15,038 nt of DNA from CAZTJA01 sp964613745 (GTDB lineage Bacteria > Desulfobacterota > Desulfomonilia > Desulfomonilales > Desulfomonilaceae). Under the pieces are notes generated by a model, which saw only the letters and a program-made list of their open reading frames with translations, did not search any database and was not told the origin of the DNA. Location of the stretch: the NCBI GenBank assembly GCA_964613745.1, contig CAZTJA010000078.1, forward strand, positions 1 through 15,038, written 5' to 3'. Positions within the stretch are counted from its first letter, which is position 1, and each line of letters opens with the position of its first letter. This document shows positions 12,529 to 15,038 of this stretch, piece after piece. The position numbers and the translations under genes were made by a program.

Positions 12529-12711
12529 TTGTTCAAAATTTTTAAGAAAGCCCCAATCCTCATTCCCCAAGAACTCCATTCCAAGATCTCGAACACATGT
12601 CCCGCAATTGCTGAATACGAAAGTCGTGTTTTAAACGTCCGTACTAAAGAGAACAAACGGAAAGGTCCCTCTCAACCCGATGAAAAACCAAAACAGATAA
12701 TGAAATCGTAA
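12529..12711 (+). CDS. 60-aa protein of unknown function with TTG start
   Basis: GGGAGG (12517-12522) lies 6 nt before a TTG codon at 12529, which supports this start. The product is basic (FKIFKKAP at the N-terminus, a Lys/Arg/Pro-rich tail with KENKRKGPSQPDEKPKQ), has one cysteine, and has no membrane segment or export signal. I recognise no family. It ends 5 nt before the amidase start, and both follow the strong promoter at 12471-12499, so they are probably one operon. The strength of promoter and ribosome binding site argues that it is really expressed. Confidence 0.65.
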   Translation: MFKIFKKAPILIPQELHSKISNTCPAIAEYESRVLNVRTKENKRKGPSQPDEKPKQIMKS

Positions 12712-12716
12712 CTCTC

Positions 12717-14411
12717 GTGAGTTTAGGAGATTGTCCGATAAAAAGTCATCTCGTATACATTGGTTTATCTTGTCTCTTGCTTATATCTGGGATCAGTTCT
12801 TGCGGAACCGCCATTGCCGAAACCCGGCTGGAGCACTTTTCTTCATTTACCGATTCCCACAGCGGCAGGCTTTTGCCGCGATTGAATGGCTCAACCGGAT
12901 TTCTACTTGCCTCTGCAAATGCTGATTCTCTTTTTTCGGCAGCCCAAGATTCATGGCGGGAGTACCAGAAAACCGGTGCATTTAATGAACTGGAAAAATC
13001 ATCAGATCATCTCAATCAGTTTTTACGAAGTACAAACTCTCACCATAAGTTGTTTATTCCGGCGCTCAAGCTTCTCAAGGAAGTAGATATTCAGAGGAAG
13101 AAAGCGCAAGTAAACTCCGCTCCGATTGCATCCAAAAGACCCGATTTACCACCACATTCATCAACCAAGACGGATCAGCTTAACCGGGCGCCTCAAACTG
13201 CCGAAAAAGTTGACGACAAACCTGAATACGGACTTCCGGCGCAAACCGGCTCCGGCGTACCTTTGGGCAATCCTTATTGGAAAGAGTATGAAAAACAGCA
13301 TAAACAATATGCCTCTTTGCCGAGATATTTCCTTCCGAACCCGGCCGCAATAATCAATGAAATTCATGAAGAACCGGTTCCTCGGACGGATACGCCCGGA
13401 TCCAAAGAGACAACTATTGGTCCAGGTAAAAACGATATTCCTGAACCCTCTTCCCGCCCCACTTCTCTCGTTCAACCTTCTGAACCTGTTGAAGCTGTGG
13501 AAAAATCCGACCGGAATCCGCCGTCAGTTCCATCAAATAATCCAACTCCCGCAGCAAAGGAAAAACCTGAACCCGACCCTACCGCGAAGGAAGGGTCCCA
13601 GGATGAAAAGACTCAACCAGTTCACTCTAAGATGGAAGAAAAAGGGCCGGACTTTAAAAACATCCTCATCATGCGCAAACAAGCAGCTGAAGCTCATAGG
13701 ACTCAGATCCAAGAAATTAAACTTGGACGCAAGTTCGTCATAGTCCTGGATCCGGGTCATGGTGGAAAAGATCCCGGCGCGATTTCGCGTGACGGCACCC
13801 TGGAAGAAAAATCCGTCACCTTGGATCTAGCCTTGCGTGCCAAAAAGCTGCTCTCAGTCAACCCCAATATAGAAGTTTTGATGACTCGAGAAGAAGACAA
13901 ATTTATGTCTTTGGACGATCGCGCTGCTGTAGCGAATTCAACTGACGCTGATCTCTTTGTATCCATTCATTGCAATTCCCACCGGGACGCAAGCTCAAGG
14001 GGAATCGAAACATATTATCTGGACACCGCTGGATCGAACCGAGAGATGAAAACCGCTGCGCAGGAGAACGGTTTGTCCATCAAAAAAATGTCCGACCTTC
14101 AAGTTACGTTGTTAAAGTTGATGGTTGCATCCAAGAAGAAAGAATCCGCCCAGTTGGCGGCATCAGTTCAGGATGCCTTGGAAGCTTCGATGTCTCTGAG
14201 CAAAAAACGTGGGGTCCGTCAGGCACCCTTTTGCGTGCTCATGGGATGCAAAATGCCTGCTGTATTGGTGGAATGTGCATTTCTCAGTAATAAAAGGGAA
14301 AGCCTGAAGCTCAAAGACCCTGACCACCTAGACAAAATTGCAGAAGGAATGGTCAGCGGAGCGGTAAACTACATGAAGGGCCTTTCGGAGACGAAAATCA
14401 CAGGTAATTAG
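12717..14411 (+). CDS. N-acetylmuramoyl-L-alanine amidase (Amidase_3)
   Basis: This 564-aa exported zinc amidase cleaves the bond between MurNAc and the stem peptide of peptidoglycan. Residues about 10-35 form a signal peptide; the region offers both a lipobox-like ISSC and an AIA-E signal peptidase I site, so it could be a lipoprotein or a soluble periplasmic protein. A short helical region (about 70-125) is followed by a Pro/Lys/Glu-rich linker (about 130-310). The catalytic domain starts at KFVIVLDPGHGGKDPGA. Zinc ligands are His348, Glu364 and His418 (SIHCN), and Glu519 (LVECAF) is the catalytic glutamate, as known for AmiC-type enzymes. The GTG start at 12717 has no ribosome binding site; an AGGAG inside the reading frame (12725-12729) has no standard start codon at the right distance. 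Translational coupling to the 60-aa gene is likely. Confidence 0.93.
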   Translation: MSLGDCPIKSHLVYIGLSCLLLISGISSCGTAIAETRLEHFSSFTDSHSGRLLPRLNGSTGFLLASANADSLFSAAQDSWREYQKTGAFNELEKSSDHLNQFLRSTNSHHKLFIPALKLLKEVDIQRKKAQVNSAPIASKRPDLPPHSSTKTDQLNRAPQTAEKVDDKPEYGLPAQTGSGVPLGNPYWKEYEKQHKQYASLPRYFLPNPAAIINEIHEEPVPRTDTPGSKETTIGPGKNDIPEPSSRPTSLVQPSEPVEAVEKSDRNPPSVPSNNPTPAAKEKPEPDPTAKEGSQDEKTQPVHSKMEEKGPDFKNILIMRKQAAEAHRTQIQEIKLGRKFVIVLDPGHGGKDPGAISRDGTLEEKSVTLDLALRAKKLLSVNPNIEVLMTREEDKFMSLDDRAAVANSTDADLFVSIHCNSHRDASSRGIETYYLDTAGSNREMKTAAQENGLSIKKMSDLQVTLLKLMVASKKKESAQLAASVQDALEASMSLSKKRGVRQAPFCVLMGCKMPAVLVECAFLSNKRESLKLKDPDHLDKIAEGMVSGAVNYMKGLSETKITGN

Positions 14412-14476
14412 ACTTACAAACGCAGGCAACCCGCACCAAATCACATTAATCTCTACATTCCGAGCTTATTACGATT

Positions 14477-15038
14477 TTAAACCTTGTTCTTCTCTCGCTT
14501 CTGCATCAGGACATAGAGAACGGGAGTGAAGAATACGCCGAGTATCGTAACGCCGAGCATCCCGGCAAACACGGCCATTCCGACTGATTGGCGGCTGACT
14601 GCACCGGCTCCGGTTGCCGTAACCAGAGGAAGCACCCCAAGGATGAACGAAAACGATGTCATAAGAATAGGGCGGAACCGCAGACGTGAAGCTTCTACGG
14701 CCGCTTCTAGTACTCCCATTCCTTTGGCTCGGAGATCCCGGGCAAATTCCACAATGAGAATTGCGTTTTTTGCGGATAACCCCACAAGGAGCACCAGTCC
14801 AACCTGTGTGTACACGTTGTTGTCCATGCCCATAATAAGAAGGCCAAGTGCTGCGCCAAGGACGGCAAGAGGCACAATCATCACGATCGAAATCGGATCC
14901 AACCAACTTTCATATAAACCGGCCAAGATAAGGACCACAACAATAATTGCCGCTATAAAAGTCAGAACCGCCGTTCCGCCGGCTCTCTTTTCCTGAAAGG
15001 CCATGTTCGTCCACTCAAAGGAGATTCCCGGCGGCAAA
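14477..15038 (-). CDS. RND efflux pump inner-membrane subunit, AcrB/HAE1 type (C-terminal part)
   Basis: 186 residues of the C-terminus are in the window; the gene continues to the right. The sequence aligns by eye with the end of AcrB: PPGISFEWTNMAFQE, then the transmembrane stretch AAIIVVVLILAGLYESW, NNVYTQVGLVLLVGLSAKNA, ILIVEFARDLRAKG, FRPILMTSFSFILGVLPLV, and the last transmembrane helix ending VFFTPVLYVLMQKR. Such pumps use the proton gradient to export hydrophobic drugs, bile salts or solvents with a periplasmic adaptor and an outer-membrane channel. The proton-relay residues and the drug pocket lie outside the window. It faces the amidase tail to tail with 65 nt between the stops. Confidence 0.95.
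   Translation of the reverse strand, partial: LPPGISFEWTNMAFQEKRAGGTAVLTFIAAIIVVVLILAGLYESWLDPISIVMIVPLAVLGAALGLLIMGMDNNVYTQVGLVLLVGLSAKNAILIVEFARDLRAKGMGVLEAAVEASRLRFRPILMTSFSFILGVLPLVTATGAGAVSRQSVGMAVFAGMLGVTILGVFFTPVLYVLMQKREKNKV

Noticed and set aside
12731..12925. Alternative TTG-started frame at the amidase N-terminus (SDKKSSRIHWFILSL)
   Set aside because: AGGAG is only 1 nt from the TTG, and the frame stops before the amidase domain. The other frame gives a full signal peptide and joins the catalytic domain without a shift.

Overview
The window looks like chromosomal DNA of an anaerobic bacterium of the former Deltaproteobacteria (Desulfobacterota). This is an inference from the gene mix: de novo B12 assembly under a cobalamin riboswitch, a selenocysteine tRNA, RNase J in a diderm that also has an AcrB-type RND pump, and moderate GC. 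I cannot name a species from sequence alone; a Desulfomonile/Syntrophobacter-like lineage is a guess. I see no integrase, transposase, phage gene or CRISPR array.

Left part (1-3401, minus strand) is a cobalamin nucleotide-loop assembly operon. Reading right to left, it has a sigma70-like promoter (3364-3392), a complete cobalamin riboswitch (3189-3341, perfect 6-bp P1), an intrinsic terminator (3101-3133), cobU, cobT, and a gene that starts as CobD (threonine-phosphate decarboxylase) and runs without a stop into the N-terminus of CobQ/CbiP (cobyric acid synthase), leaving the window at base 1. Together these supply the aminopropanol-phosphate arm (CobD), cobyric acid amidation (CobQ), cobinamide activation (CobU) and lower-base activation (CobT).

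Middle part (3402-9194) holds a DNA-alkylation repair methyltransferase, a divergent radical SAM protein with extra C-terminal cysteines, selC (tRNA-Sec), a small tryptophan-rich phasin/PhaE-like protein next to ribonuclease J, a secreted 12-cysteine protein with two CGPC motifs and a strong terminator, and a small protein of a family without known function.

Right part (9195-15038) holds a FadD-like acyl-CoA ligase, an orphan 83-aa protein, a degenerate paralogue of the corrinoid adenosyltransferase CobA/BtuR that has lost its P-loop, and a divergent 85-aa histidine-repeat protein with a clear promoter. It ends with a 60-aa TTG-started protein whose promoter is enclosed by a perfect 14-bp inverted repeat, a periplasmic N-acetylmuramoyl-L-alanine amidase, and the C-terminal end of an RND efflux pump.

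The items most worth following are the CobA-like pseudoenzyme divergent from the polyhistidine protein, the operator-like inverted repeat around the promoter at 12471-12499, the CobD-CobQ fusion, and the secreted CGPC protein.
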